Positions 9,078 to 16,360 of a DNA stretch of 64,000 bases are shown here, one piece after another; position 1 is the first letter of the stretch, and each line of letters opens with the position of its first letter. Origin of the DNA: Afipia carboxidovorans OM5. GTDB taxonomy: Bacteria; Pseudomonadota; Alphaproteobacteria; Rhizobiales; Xanthobacteraceae. The position numbers and the translations under genes were made by a program. The stretch lies in assembly GCF_000218565.1 (NCBI RefSeq), contig NC_015684.1, positions 2,666,001-2,730,000 on the forward strand, given 5' to 3'. Below the pieces are notes generated by a model, which ran no database searches, was not told the DNA's origin, and was given only the letters and a program-made list of their open reading frames with translations.

Positions 9078-9123
9078 CAACAGTGACAGAGTTCCGGCCA
9101 TCAAGTTCGATTTGGGGATCGAT

Positions 9124-9156
9124 ATGAAACGTCTTTCCACATCTTCGGGGGCCTAA
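9124..9156 (+). CDS. Putative 10-codon leader peptide
   Basis: ATG at 9124, with GGGGA 6-10 bases upstream, opens a 10-codon frame MKRLSTSSGA ending in TAA at 9156. Seven bases later a strong intrinsic terminator begins. The position between the NsrR-like palindrome and ncgA fits a leader or attenuator peptide, but the peptide has no obvious run of regulatory codons. A chance ORF of this length is common, so only its ribosome-binding site and context support it. Confidence 0.3.
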   Translation: MKRLSTSSGA

Positions 9157-9163
9157 CAGGAAG

Positions 9164-9202
9164 CGCCCGGCGGCTCCTCCCCTCTCCCCGCCGGGCGTTT
9201 TC
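9164..9202 (+). terminator. Intrinsic terminator in the ncgA leader
   Basis: A perfect ten-base stem CGCCCGGCGG/CCGCCGGGCG with a 14-base pyrimidine loop and a TTTT tail. It lies 48 bases before the ncgA start and downstream of the putative operator, so it would attenuate transcripts starting at the operator. It could alternatively end the upstream TPR transcript, 170 bases away. Confidence 0.75.
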
Positions 9203-9227
9203 TGCGGCTTCGCTCTTAAACATCTAT

Positions 9228-9238
9228 AAATGTATCTT
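9228..9238. promoter_or_regulatory. NsrR-like half-site next to the ncgA start
   Basis: AAATGTATCTT differs at one base from the inverted NsrR half-site AAATGCATCTT and ends 11 bases before the ncgA ATG. The other half is not conserved. A second binding point for the same regulator is possible. Confidence 0.35.
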
Positions 9239-9249
9239 AAAGGCCCGCT

Positions 9250-10305
9250 ATGACTGGCAATGGACGACTCTTGCCTATTCAAACCCTGGTTTCTGCTGCG
9301 CTCGTATCCGGACTGACACTGTTCGTCTCTCCGGCTCTCGCCGAGACTCGCCACTTCTCGATGACGATTGAGGACACCGTCCTCACACTGGTGGACAAAC
9401 AGACCTTCCACACCTTCTCATTCAACGGCCAATCACCGGGACCGCTGATCCACGTCACTGAAGGCGACGATCTCGAAATCGAAGTCGAGAACCAGACGAC
9501 GCTGCCGCATACGATCCATTGGCACGGCATGTTCCAGCGCGGAAGCTGGAAGAACGACGGCGTGCCGGACACGACGCAGCCCGCGATCGCACCAGGTGAA
9601 ACCTTCACCTATCGCTTCAAGGCCGAGCCTTCGGGGACGATGTGGTACCACTGCCACGTCAACGTCAACGAGCACGTTGCGATGCGTGGCATGTGGGGAC
9701 CGCTGATCGTCGACCCGAAAGATCCGCCGGCGGTCGAGAAGGAAGTCACCAAGGACTACATCATGATGTTCTCCAGCTGGGTCTCCAGTTGGGCGAACAA
9801 GCCCGGTCAGGGCGGCATTCCGGGCGATGAAGCCGACTACTTCACCATCAACGGCAAAGCCTTCCCCGACACGCAGCCGCTGCGCATTAAAGAAGGCGAC
9901 GTCATCCGCATTCGCCTGATCGGCGCGGGCGACGAGATTCACTCGATCCACCTTCACGGCCATGACTTCGAAGTCTACGCCAAGGACGGCCGCCCGCTCG
10001 CCAACCCCTACCTTGCTGACACGATCCTGTTCGGCCCAGGCGAGCGCTACGACCTCATTCTGCGCGCCGATAATCCCGGCATCTGGATGGTGCACGACCA
10101 TGTCGACCGTCACACCGTGAACGGCAAGTCGCCGATGGGCGGCATGATGACGACGATCGAGTACCAGGAAATCCCGGTGAAGGAGCAGTCCTTCTACAGC
10201 TGGAAAAACAAGCAATTCGTGCCGGACTTCTACTACGAGGAGTCGCTGAAGAAGCCGCTCGGCATGCACGAGAGCTCCGCGTTCAAAGGAGTACCGGCAC
10301 CGTAG
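9250..10305 (+). CDS. ncgA: Two-domain multicopper oxidase (NcgA-like, type C)
   Basis: A 351-residue periplasmic copper protein with signal peptide ending at about residue 31 (SPALA). Domain 1 has HWHG (His90, His92) and HCHVNVNEHVAMRGM (His134-Cys135-His136 onward), so it supplies both trinuclear-centre histidines and the blue type 1 site. Domain 2 has HSIHLHGHDF and MVHDHVDRH, which supply histidines but no type 1 cysteine. A blue site only in domain 1 is the type C layout described for the Nitrosomonas two-domain oxidase. Gene order with two cytochromes c and nirK copies the ncgABC-nirK cluster. Its physiological substrate is unknown; protection during nitrite reduction is proposed for nitrifiers. 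Confidence 0.85.
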   Translation: MTGNGRLLPIQTLVSAALVSGLTLFVSPALAETRHFSMTIEDTVLTLVDKQTFHTFSFNGQSPGPLIHVTEGDDLEIEVENQTTLPHTIHWHGMFQRGSWKNDGVPDTTQPAIAPGETFTYRFKAEPSGTMWYHCHVNVNEHVAMRGMWGPLIVDPKDPPAVEKEVTKDYIMMFSSWVSSWANKPGQGGIPGDEADYFTINGKAFPDTQPLRIKEGDVIRIRLIGAGDEIHSIHLHGHDFEVYAKDGRPLANPYLADTILFGPGERYDLILRADNPGIWMVHDHVDRHTVNGKSPMGGMMTTIEYQEIPVKEQSFYSWKNKQFVPDFYYEESLKKPLGMHESSAFKGVPAP

Positions 10306-10325
10306 TGCCGATTGAGGAAACCAAG

Positions 10326-11006
10326 ATGAAAAACAAACTGCCTTTGGCAACTGCGGTCATCACCGCAGCTCTGCTCAGCACGGCACACGCCGCCGACAAG
10401 CTCGACGCCAGTTGCGCCTCGTGCCACGCACTCACCAAGCCGACCGATACGTCGATCGAGCGCATCATCAACCGCAAGGGGCCGGACCTCTGGTACGCCG
10501 GCAGCAAGTTCAACGCCGACTGGCTTACGGCCTGGCTGCAGGATCCGAAGCCGATCCGCCCGGCGGGCTACCCCTACTTCAAGGTCATCAAGGAAGGGCC
10601 CGAACACGATGTGCCGGATGCCTCCAAGATAACGGCGCACCCCAAGCTTGCGAAAGCGGCGGCTGAAAGCGCCACCGCTGCGCTGATGGCGTTGAAGACA
10701 CCGGACCTCGTGCCCGCGGGTGCGTTCAAGGGTGATGCTGCCGGCGCGCGAATGGGTGCGCTTGCCTTCACCAAGCTGCGTGGCTGCATCACCTGCCACC
10801 AAGGCGAAGACGGCAAGGGCGGATTCTCCGGCCCCGAACTCACCAATGCCGGCGCGCGGCTGCAGCCCGATTTCATCGCGGCCTACACCGCCGATCCGCA
10901 GCGCTTCGATCCGCACATCTGGATGCCGACGCTGACCCTGAAGGATCAGGACATTCAGAGGCTCACCGCATACCTGTCGGTCCAAGGCCGGGGAGACAAG
11001 AAATGA
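10326..11006 (+). CDS. ncgB: Dihaem cytochrome c (NcgB-like)
   Basis: A 226-residue periplasmic protein. ATG 10326 begins MKNKLPLATAVITAALL, a signal peptide cleaved near HAADK, and GAGGA lies just upstream; a longer frame from 10305 would spoil the signal. Two haem-attachment motifs are present, CASCH at residues 30-34 and CITCH at 154-158. Possible axial Met residues are seen in DPHIWMPTLTL. It starts 20 bases after ncgA and its stop overlaps ncgC by four bases. By analogy with the nitrifier cluster it would carry electrons to NirK or the oxidase, which is inference. Confidence 0.85.
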   Translation: MKNKLPLATAVITAALLSTAHAADKLDASCASCHALTKPTDTSIERIINRKGPDLWYAGSKFNADWLTAWLQDPKPIRPAGYPYFKVIKEGPEHDVPDASKITAHPKLAKAAAESATAALMALKTPDLVPAGAFKGDAAGARMGALAFTKLRGCITCHQGEDGKGGFSGPELTNAGARLQPDFIAAYTADPQRFDPHIWMPTLTLKDQDIQRLTAYLSVQGRGDKK

Positions 11007-11404
11007 GGATTTTTGCAAATCATCGCATGCCGGCCGCACGCGGCTGGACTCGCCTCGCGCTCGCGCCTGCGCTTGCAGCGGCCGCGCTCATCCTCACGCC
11101 GGACATCGGCCGCGCCGATCCGCCGATCGAACAGGTCTACGACATCTATTGCGCACAGTGCCACGGCCTGAAGCGCAACGGCACCGGCGTCAACCTGCCG
11201 GGCTTGTCCGTGCGGCCGCGCGACCATACCGACACCAAGGGCATGGGCGATACGCCGGATGAAGAACTGTTCAAAGCCATCAAGGACGGCGGCCTCGCCG
11301 TCAACAAATCCGCGCTGATGCCGACCTGGAGCGCGGTGCTGTCCGACAAGCAGATTACCGAGATGGTGAAGTACCTCCGCAAGGTCTGCAAGTGCGGGAC
11401 CTGA
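11003..11404 (+). CDS. ncgC: Monohaem cytochrome c (NcgC-like)
   Basis: A 133-residue class I cytochrome c. The N-terminus has a basic start and hydrophobic stretch LALAPALAAAALIL, cleaved near GRADPP. One CAQCH motif is at about residues 51-55 and the likely Met ligand is in SALMPTWS. It overlaps ncgB (ATGA) and ends 47 bases before nirK, so the four genes form one transcript. It is the probable immediate electron donor of the copper nitrite reductase, by analogy. Confidence 0.85.
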   Translation: MRIFANHRMPAARGWTRLALAPALAAAALILTPDIGRADPPIEQVYDIYCAQCHGLKRNGTGVNLPGLSVRPRDHTDTKGMGDTPDEELFKAIKDGGLAVNKSALMPTWSAVLSDKQITEMVKYLRKVCKCGT

Positions 11405-11451
11405 TGACGGTGCAATCCACTCTCGAACCTACAAAATGGAGACTGCCTATA

Positions 11452-12444
11452 ATGAGTACGACATATTTGAAGACAGCCGCGATCGCCGGAGGGATTGCGA
11501 CGGCCTTGCTTCTTTCAGCGGCGCCGATCAGCGTTGCACTTGCCGAAGCACCGGCCGCCACCCAGGCCAAGGCTACGCAAGGCAAGACAGTCAAGGTTGA
11601 ACTGATCGCCAAGGAAGTCGAGGTGGTGATCGACAATGAAGGGCATAAGGCCATCGGCTGGACCTTTAACGGCCAGATCCCCGGCCCTGTGATCCGCGCG
11701 ACCGAAGGCGACACCATCGAATTCACGCTGAAGAACGACAAGGCCAACAAGAATTCGCACTCGATCGACATGCATGCCGCCAAGTCTGACGTGATGGGGG
11801 ATTTCGCACCGATCAAGCCCGGTGAGAGCAAAACCTTCTCGTACGTCCCTGAGCACGCCGGCGTGTTCTTCTACCATTGCGGTGCCGACCCGATGATCCA
11901 GCATATCGCGCGCGGCATGATCGGCGCGATCATCATCGACCCGAAAGACCCGAACGCGATGCCGAAGGCAGATCGCGAATACATCCTCGTCGAGCATCAG
12001 ACCTTCGACAATCCCGAGGACGTCAAAGGGATGATGGCGAACAACTGGCAGCACGATGCGTTCAACGCGGTACCGTTCCAGTACGATCCGGTGCATGACG
12101 TCAACGCGACGCAAACGCTGGAAGCCAAGCCCGGTGAGCGCGTGCGTATCTATATGGTCAACGCCGGCCCGAACGAGTTCTCCGGCTTCCACCCGATTGC
12201 CGGCATCTGGGACCGTGTCTATCCCTCGGGCAACCCAAAGAACGTCATGGTCGGGATGCAGAACTACACCGTCGCTCCCGGTGACGCCGCAACCTTCGAT
12301 ATCATCTCGCCGAAGGAAGGCGCCTACGCTCTCGTCAACCACTCGATGCGCGCCGCCCTTTCCGGCGCCATCGCGGTGCTGATGTTCAGCGACAAGGCCG
12401 ACCCCACGATGGGCCACGGCGACAAGATCCTTCCGCGCCCGTAA
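11452..12444 (+). CDS. nirK: Copper-containing nitrite reductase NirK
   Basis: A 330-residue periplasmic enzyme that reduces nitrite to nitric oxide. The start at 11452 has GGAGA upstream and opens a signal peptide ending near ALAEA. Type 1 copper ligands are His103, Cys143, His151 and Met156 (HSIDMH, FYHCGADPMIQH, ARGM). Type 2 ligands are His108, His142 and His297 (ALVNHSM). The catalytic pair is Asp106 and His247 (GFHPIAG). The FHPIAGIWD segment resembles AniA and the nitrifier NirK rather than the classical Alcaligenes type. It is the last gene of the ncg operon and is followed by a strong terminator. No nor genes are in view to remove the nitric oxide. Confidence 0.93.
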   Translation: MSTTYLKTAAIAGGIATALLLSAAPISVALAEAPAATQAKATQGKTVKVELIAKEVEVVIDNEGHKAIGWTFNGQIPGPVIRATEGDTIEFTLKNDKANKNSHSIDMHAAKSDVMGDFAPIKPGESKTFSYVPEHAGVFFYHCGADPMIQHIARGMIGAIIIDPKDPNAMPKADREYILVEHQTFDNPEDVKGMMANNWQHDAFNAVPFQYDPVHDVNATQTLEAKPGERVRIYMVNAGPNEFSGFHPIAGIWDRVYPSGNPKNVMVGMQNYTVAPGDAATFDIISPKEGAYALVNHSMRAALSGAIAVLMFSDKADPTMGHGDKILPRP

Positions 12445-12468
12445 CGCGTTTCGCGGAAGTACCCACGG

Positions 12469-12507
12469 CCCGGCGGGAAATCCGACCTTCCCGCCGGGTT
12501 CCTTTTT
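12469..12507 (+). terminator. Terminator after nirK
   Basis: An 11-base perfect stem (CCCGGCGGGAA and its complement) with an 8-base loop and a T-rich tail ends the ncgABC-nirK transcript. Confidence 0.85.
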
Positions 12508-12580
12508 GCCCGCGGCGCTTCGAACCGCGAGGCACTTCATGCGTTATCTCTGCAACGAGAAAGCGCGTGGAGTCTGCCTC

Positions 12581-12799
12581 ATGCCTTCGACTGCGATTCG
12601 CCGCATTATCTACGACCCGACCGATCGCGAATTGTGGGTGACGTTCGTCTCCGGCCGCGAGTATGTCTATTTCGACGTGCCGCCGGAGAAGTTCTCGGCG
12701 TTCAGCCACGCCTCATCGCGCGGCGGATTTTTCAATCGCGAGATTCGTGATCAATATGCCTATCGTGAAGTCACCCGCGTACACCGCCAGGCGAGCTAG
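12581..12799 (+). CDS. KTSC domain protein
   Basis: A 72-residue protein starting MPSTAIRRIIYD, with GGAG 8 bases before ATG 12581. The layout of I-x-Y-D, L-x-V-x-F-x-S-G-x-x-Y-x-Y-x-x-V-P, and a final NxxIR-x-x-Y is the KTSC fold, a small domain thought to have nucleic-acid-related roles in some lysyl-tRNA synthetase fusions. It has no signal peptide. The function of the stand-alone form is unknown. Confidence 0.8.
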   Translation: MPSTAIRRIIYDPTDRELWVTFVSGREYVYFDVPPEKFSAFSHASSRGGFFNREIRDQYAYREVTRVHRQAS

Positions 12800-13003
12800 A
12801 TAGATGCGAATTCTGACGAGTTAACAAAACCGGTTCCCGATACCGCCCTGAAGGGTAGTAGCGTTGTGACGCTCGAGATGAACCGTCTACGCTTCTTCCC
12901 GTAGGTTTTAAGGTTAGTTCGCCAATCCGATTGGCACCCTCTCCTGCTCTCTCCACGGTTGCCGGCGTGCACAGATCGTGCACGTCAACAGTGGAGAAAC
13001 GTC

Positions 13004-13264
13004 ATGAAAAAGATTCTGGTCCTCGCCGTTGCAGCCGCCGCCTTCGCCGCGACCCCGAGCTTTGCAAAGAGTGGAAACGGCATCGGCCTCAGCGCGAACG
13101 TGCTAACCGGAAAGAGCGGCGTGCTGGGCTTGCTCAATGGTCGTAGCGCGCTCGTGGTCAACACGGGCGTCACCACCGGCAAGAGCGGCATCCTCGGCGC
13201 CGTGCTCGGCCGCGGTGGTGCTCTCGGCGGCGGCCATGGCGGCGGCTGCGGCTGCGGCTACTGA
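13004..13264 (+). CDS. Small secreted Gly-rich protein with internal repeat
   Basis: An 86-residue protein starting MKKILVLAVAAAAFAATPSF, a clear signal peptide cut near SFAK, with GGAGA 7 bases upstream. The mature part carries two copies of a TGKSG(V/I)LG motif about 30 residues apart and ends in a Gly/Cys/His-rich tail (GGGHGGGCGCGY). Two closely spaced cysteines could bind metal or crosslink. I do not recognise the family. The gene is flanked by its own hairpin and is convergent with a beta-barrel gene. Confidence 0.75.
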   Translation: MKKILVLAVAAAAFAATPSFAKSGNGIGLSANVLTGKSGVLGLLNGRSALVVNTGVTTGKSGILGAVLGRGGALGGGHGGGCGCGY

Positions 13265-13283
13265 ATGGAGGCCCGCCAATCCC

Positions 13284-13307
13284 GCGGATGGGAGCTTTCC
13301 CATCCGC
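13284..13307. terminator. Hairpin between convergent genes
   Basis: A perfect ten-base stem GCGGATGGGA/TCCCATCCGC with a GCTT loop follows the small secreted gene. The T-tract is poor, so termination strength is uncertain. Confidence 0.5.
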
Positions 13308-13331
13308 ACTTCTGCTGCGATCCTTAAACCG

Positions 13332-14504
13332 CTAAAGCAGCTTGCCAAAGGTCTTCGTCCCGGTCTTGCTGTCGGTACCTTGTGCAAGCGGCGTGAATTT
13401 CCTGGTGATTGAGGACGACAGGATCAACGCATTCGCGTTATCGCCAGAAATCAGCACGCCCTGCGCATAGGTGAGATCGAGCCCCAACGCATAATCATTC
13501 CCGAGATCGTACACGCCCCCGAAAGCGATGCTGCGTGTCGTCGCCTCGAACGGGGAATCGAGATATCGCGTCGTCGCATAGCCCGCGGCAGCGCTAAGCG
13601 TTAAGTTCGCGCTCGCCGCCCAGGACAGCTTGCCGGTGAAGGCCGCATCGATCGTGATCGGGGAAATCGGGAACGTCGTCTCGTTCGCCCGGCGCCATGC
13701 GGCGAGATCAAGCGTGAAAGCATCACGCTTCCAGTGCAGCTTTCCGTCGTAGAGCAGCGCCCTCACATCGCTGAAATCCGGATCGTGCCATGTGCCGCGC
13801 AATTGCGACAGCGAGCCCGCCACGCTGAAATCCTTATCGGCGTATTTCGCAAAGACGAACGGCTGGACCCGTTCGTTATCGCGACGATAGCCGAATACAT
13901 CGAACTCGCGCGCATAGCGCCGCACCGACACATTGACTGACGTACCGACTTCGAACTTGCCATGAACATAGGCAATGCCCGGGATCACCGTGCCGCGCAG
14001 ATATTGCTGCGCCTCGGGCAGAAAGTCCTGAAAGATCGCATTGGTCTGGTTGAGACTTGAACGCGCGCCCTCGGCCGTGACGAACATCTTGAATGAGCTG
14101 ATCTTTGCCTCACCTTTCACCGACTGGATCAGATCGGACGAGCGCAGGTTGTAGGTGCTGACGTCAGAAATCGTCGTCACCGAACTGAGATTAAGATCAT
14201 CGCCGCCCAACATGCCGCGAATGATGACCTTGCCGTTCAACGCGGAGACCACGTCGGGGTTGGCGTACTGGGTCCGGCTTGCTTCCGCCGCGAGGCCTAA
14301 TCCAATGTCTCCATCCTTATGCGCGGCGACAAGCGAGGCATCGGTAGCGATGAAGGCCGAGCCGCCAATGCCGGTGCCGTTCGAGAACTGCGGATTGGAA
14401 TCGAAGCCACCGCGCAAGCGCAACGAGGCTGCAAGCTCGTCCGCGCCCCACACTGGGCGCAACAGAGCCAACAGAATTCCGCACACTAACGCTTTCCGCA
14501 ACAT
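13332..14504 (-). CDS. Outer-membrane beta-barrel protein
   Basis: A 390-residue protein from ATG 14504 (a GTG four codons upstream is less likely). The signal peptide MLRKALVCGILLALLRPVWG is followed by alternating polar and apolar stretches characteristic of amphipathic beta strands (for example LRLRGGFDSNPQF, AFGGVYDLGNDYALGLDLTY). The last residues are not the usual C-terminal aromatic, as the protein ends TFGKLL. It resembles the uncharacterised outer-membrane beta-barrel proteins of Rhizobiales. Function unknown; its only neighbours are small secreted or calcium-binding proteins. Confidence 0.7.
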   Translation of the reverse strand: MLRKALVCGILLALLRPVWGADELAASLRLRGGFDSNPQFSNGTGIGGSAFIATDASLVAAHKDGDIGLGLAAEASRTQYANPDVVSALNGKVIIRGMLGGDDLNLSSVTTISDVSTYNLRSSDLIQSVKGEAKISSFKMFVTAEGARSSLNQTNAIFQDFLPEAQQYLRGTVIPGIAYVHGKFEVGTSVNVSVRRYAREFDVFGYRRDNERVQPFVFAKYADKDFSVAGSLSQLRGTWHDPDFSDVRALLYDGKLHWKRDAFTLDLAAWRRANETTFPISPITIDAAFTGKLSWAASANLTLSAAAGYATTRYLDSPFEATTRSIAFGGVYDLGNDYALGLDLTYAQGVLISGDNANALILSSSITRKFTPLAQGTDSKTGTKTFGKLL

Positions 14505-14560
14505 GCCACCCGCCACGCGAACCTGCGGGCATTACGTGGGCGGCATCGTTAGCGAGATAT

Positions 14561-14603
14561 AAAAATCGCCCGGCGTCACGTATTGCTACATAGACGCCGG
14601 GCG
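14561..14603 (-). terminator. Terminator after the EF-hand gene
   Basis: An 11-base perfect stem CGCCCGGCGTC/GACGCCGGGCG followed, on the minus strand, by ATTTTT. It lies about 55 bases beyond the stop at 14658. Confidence 0.8.
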
Positions 14604-14657
14604 CACTGATACCGCGTGTGTGGGTGCGGGTGGGACGTTAAACGCGCATTCTGCGCG

Positions 14658-15233
14658 TTAGACCTGAACTGCTCCGGTTGCGGAATTCGTCGCCGTCGGT
14701 AAACGGCCCTGAGTGAGCCTGCTCATGACGTTGTAGGTCGAAGCGGCAGCGGCCGGATCGTTGCCCTTGACGTCCGCATCGTTGCGGCTTGCCTTCCGCG
14801 CCTGAAGCGCCGCCGCAAGCTCCTGAGCACTGACCGAGCCGTCTCCGTTCGCATCGAGTTCGGCGAAAACCTTATCGGCTGCGGCCGTATTCGTGCCGCC
14901 CGCGCCAAGCTGCTCGCGGAATTCGGATTGGGAGATCGCCCCATCGCTATTGGTGTCGATCCGCGCGAAAAGACTTTGCTGCGTGCCGGCCTGCGGTTCC
15001 GCCGCGGTCAGCGCATTCCATGTATCGGTCGAGAGAACCCCGCTCCGTCCCCATGTGGCGGACGCCGAAGCCGTCGTGGTGGGCGCCGTCGCGCCGGGCA
15101 CGCTGAAAGAATTCGATGCCGAAGGGACGACCCCCGTCCCCGGCTTCGTGGATGACGATTTCGATGCCGCGAGCGACGACAGCAGATCGAGCGCTGTGGA
15201 TGCGGCACCGGCCAAAGCCAGATACATGGCCAT
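14658..15233 (-). CDS. EF-hand calcium-binding protein
   Basis: A 191-residue protein. ATG 15233 is chosen because GGAGGGAG lies just upstream; the frame is open further but without a site. A hydrophobic start (MAMYLALAGAASTALDLLSS) precedes a Ser/Thr/Ala-rich linker. Two EF-hand loops are complete: DTNSDGAISQSE near residue 90 and DANGDGSVSAQE near residue 125, each with the Asp/Asn ligands and terminal Glu. Calcium binding is therefore well supported, but the role is unknown. It is monocistronic with a terminator. Confidence 0.85.
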   Translation of the reverse strand: MAMYLALAGAASTALDLLSSLAASKSSSTKPGTGVVPSASNSFSVPGATAPTTTASASATWGRSGVLSTDTWNALTAAEPQAGTQQSLFARIDTNSDGAISQSEFREQLGAGGTNTAAADKVFAELDANGDGSVSAQELAAALQARKASRNDADVKGNDPAAAASTYNVMSRLTQGRLPTATNSATGAVQV

Positions 15234-15523
15234 ACTCCCTCCGCCGCGCATGCGCGGCCCCACAGGAGTTCCAGCAATTGTCGTGCCGGAGGAAAATGCC
15301 GGTAAATCGGCCCTTTTCTCCGCGAGAGCCGCGCGCCATCCGGCAAAAGCTGCCGAACGCGGGCAGAAAATGCCGATACGAAAGGGCTGAGAGGCCGCAA
15401 TTGGCGGTGAGAGGCGCCAATCCCGTTTTGCGCCCGGGGCGCAGGCATGATAGCGAAACGCCATCCGCCGGAAGGGCGCATTCCGCCCCCGGCTCCTGTC
15501 CCAGTGCTTACACGCCGGTGCCC

Positions 15524-16225
15524 ATGTCCCAGCCGTCCGCTCTACGTCCGCTGATCATTGCGCCTTCAATTCTCGCCTCGGATTACGCCCGGCTCGGCGA
15601 GGAAGTCCGCGCCGCGGATACCGCCGGCGCCGACTGGCTGCATCTGGACGTGATGGACGGCCACTTTGTGCCGAACATTTCCTACGGGCCGGACGTCATC
15701 AAGGCGATGCGTCCGCACAGCAACAAGATTTTCGACGCGCATTTGATGATCGCGCCCTGCGATCCCTATCTCGAGGCGTTCGCGAAGGCGGGTTGCGACC
15801 ACATCACCGTCCATGCCGAGGCCGGGCCGCATCTGCATCGCTCGCTGCAGGCGATCCGCGCGCTCGGCAAGAAGGCCGGTGTTGCGCTCAACCCAGCAAC
15901 GCCTGCTAACGCCATTGAATATGTACTCGATCTCGTCGACATCGTGCTGGTGATGTCGGTCAATCCGGGCTTCGGCGGCCAATCCTTCATCCCGACCGTG
16001 CTGGAAAAGATCACAACCATCCGCGCGATGTGCGCAGGCCGGCCCATCGACATCACGGTCGACGGCGGCGTCACCGCCGACAATGCCGCGCAGATCGCCG
16101 CCGCGGGCGGAAACGCCCTTGTCGCCGGCTCGGCCGTGTTCAAGGGCGGCACGTTCGAACATTACAAGGCGAACATCGCCGCTATCCGCAACGCTGCCGC
16201 CATCGCACGCGGCGAAGTGGTGTGA
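15524..16225 (+). CDS. rpe: Ribulose-phosphate 3-epimerase
   Basis: A 233-residue cytosolic TIM-barrel enzyme that interconverts ribulose 5-phosphate and xylulose 5-phosphate in the pentose phosphate (and, if present, Calvin) pathway. Family motifs are IAPSILASDYARLGEE, HLDVMDGHFVPNISYGP, the loop VMSVNPGFGGQSFIP and IDITVDGGVTADN, giving the catalytic Asp pair and metal-binding His residues. Start MSQPSALRPLIIAPS at 15524 gives the usual length. A palindromic repeat separates it from purB. Confidence 0.96.
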   Translation: MSQPSALRPLIIAPSILASDYARLGEEVRAADTAGADWLHLDVMDGHFVPNISYGPDVIKAMRPHSNKIFDAHLMIAPCDPYLEAFAKAGCDHITVHAEAGPHLHRSLQAIRALGKKAGVALNPATPANAIEYVLDLVDIVLVMSVNPGFGGQSFIPTVLEKITTIRAMCAGRPIDITVDGGVTADNAAQIAAAGGNALVAGSAVFKGGTFEHYKANIAAIRNAAAIARGEVV

Positions 16226-16245
16226 ACGTCTAACCACCAGGCTGT

Positions 16246-16336
16246 CGTCATGGCCGGGCTTCACCCGGCCATCCACGCCTTGCTTGGGTTGAATCAAATG
16301 AAGACGTGGATGCCCGGCACGAGGCCGGGCATGACG
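16246..16336. repeat. Intergenic palindromic repeat, copy 1
   Basis: The segment begins CGTCATGGCCGGGCTTCACC and ends with the inverted version (GCCGGGCATGACG). Each arm is itself a hairpin (GGCCGGG/CCCGGCC and ATGCCCGGC/GCCGGGCAT), and the two arms pair around a variable centre. Three further copies lie at 39183, 43941 and 46905. Confidence 0.85.
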
Positions 16337-16360
16337 GCTTGAATCTGACAGGATGCACGA

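Noticed and set aside
12925..12946. Sigma-54 promoter upstream of the small secreted gene
   Set aside because: The spacing between the GG and GC doublets is 11 rather than 10 bases.
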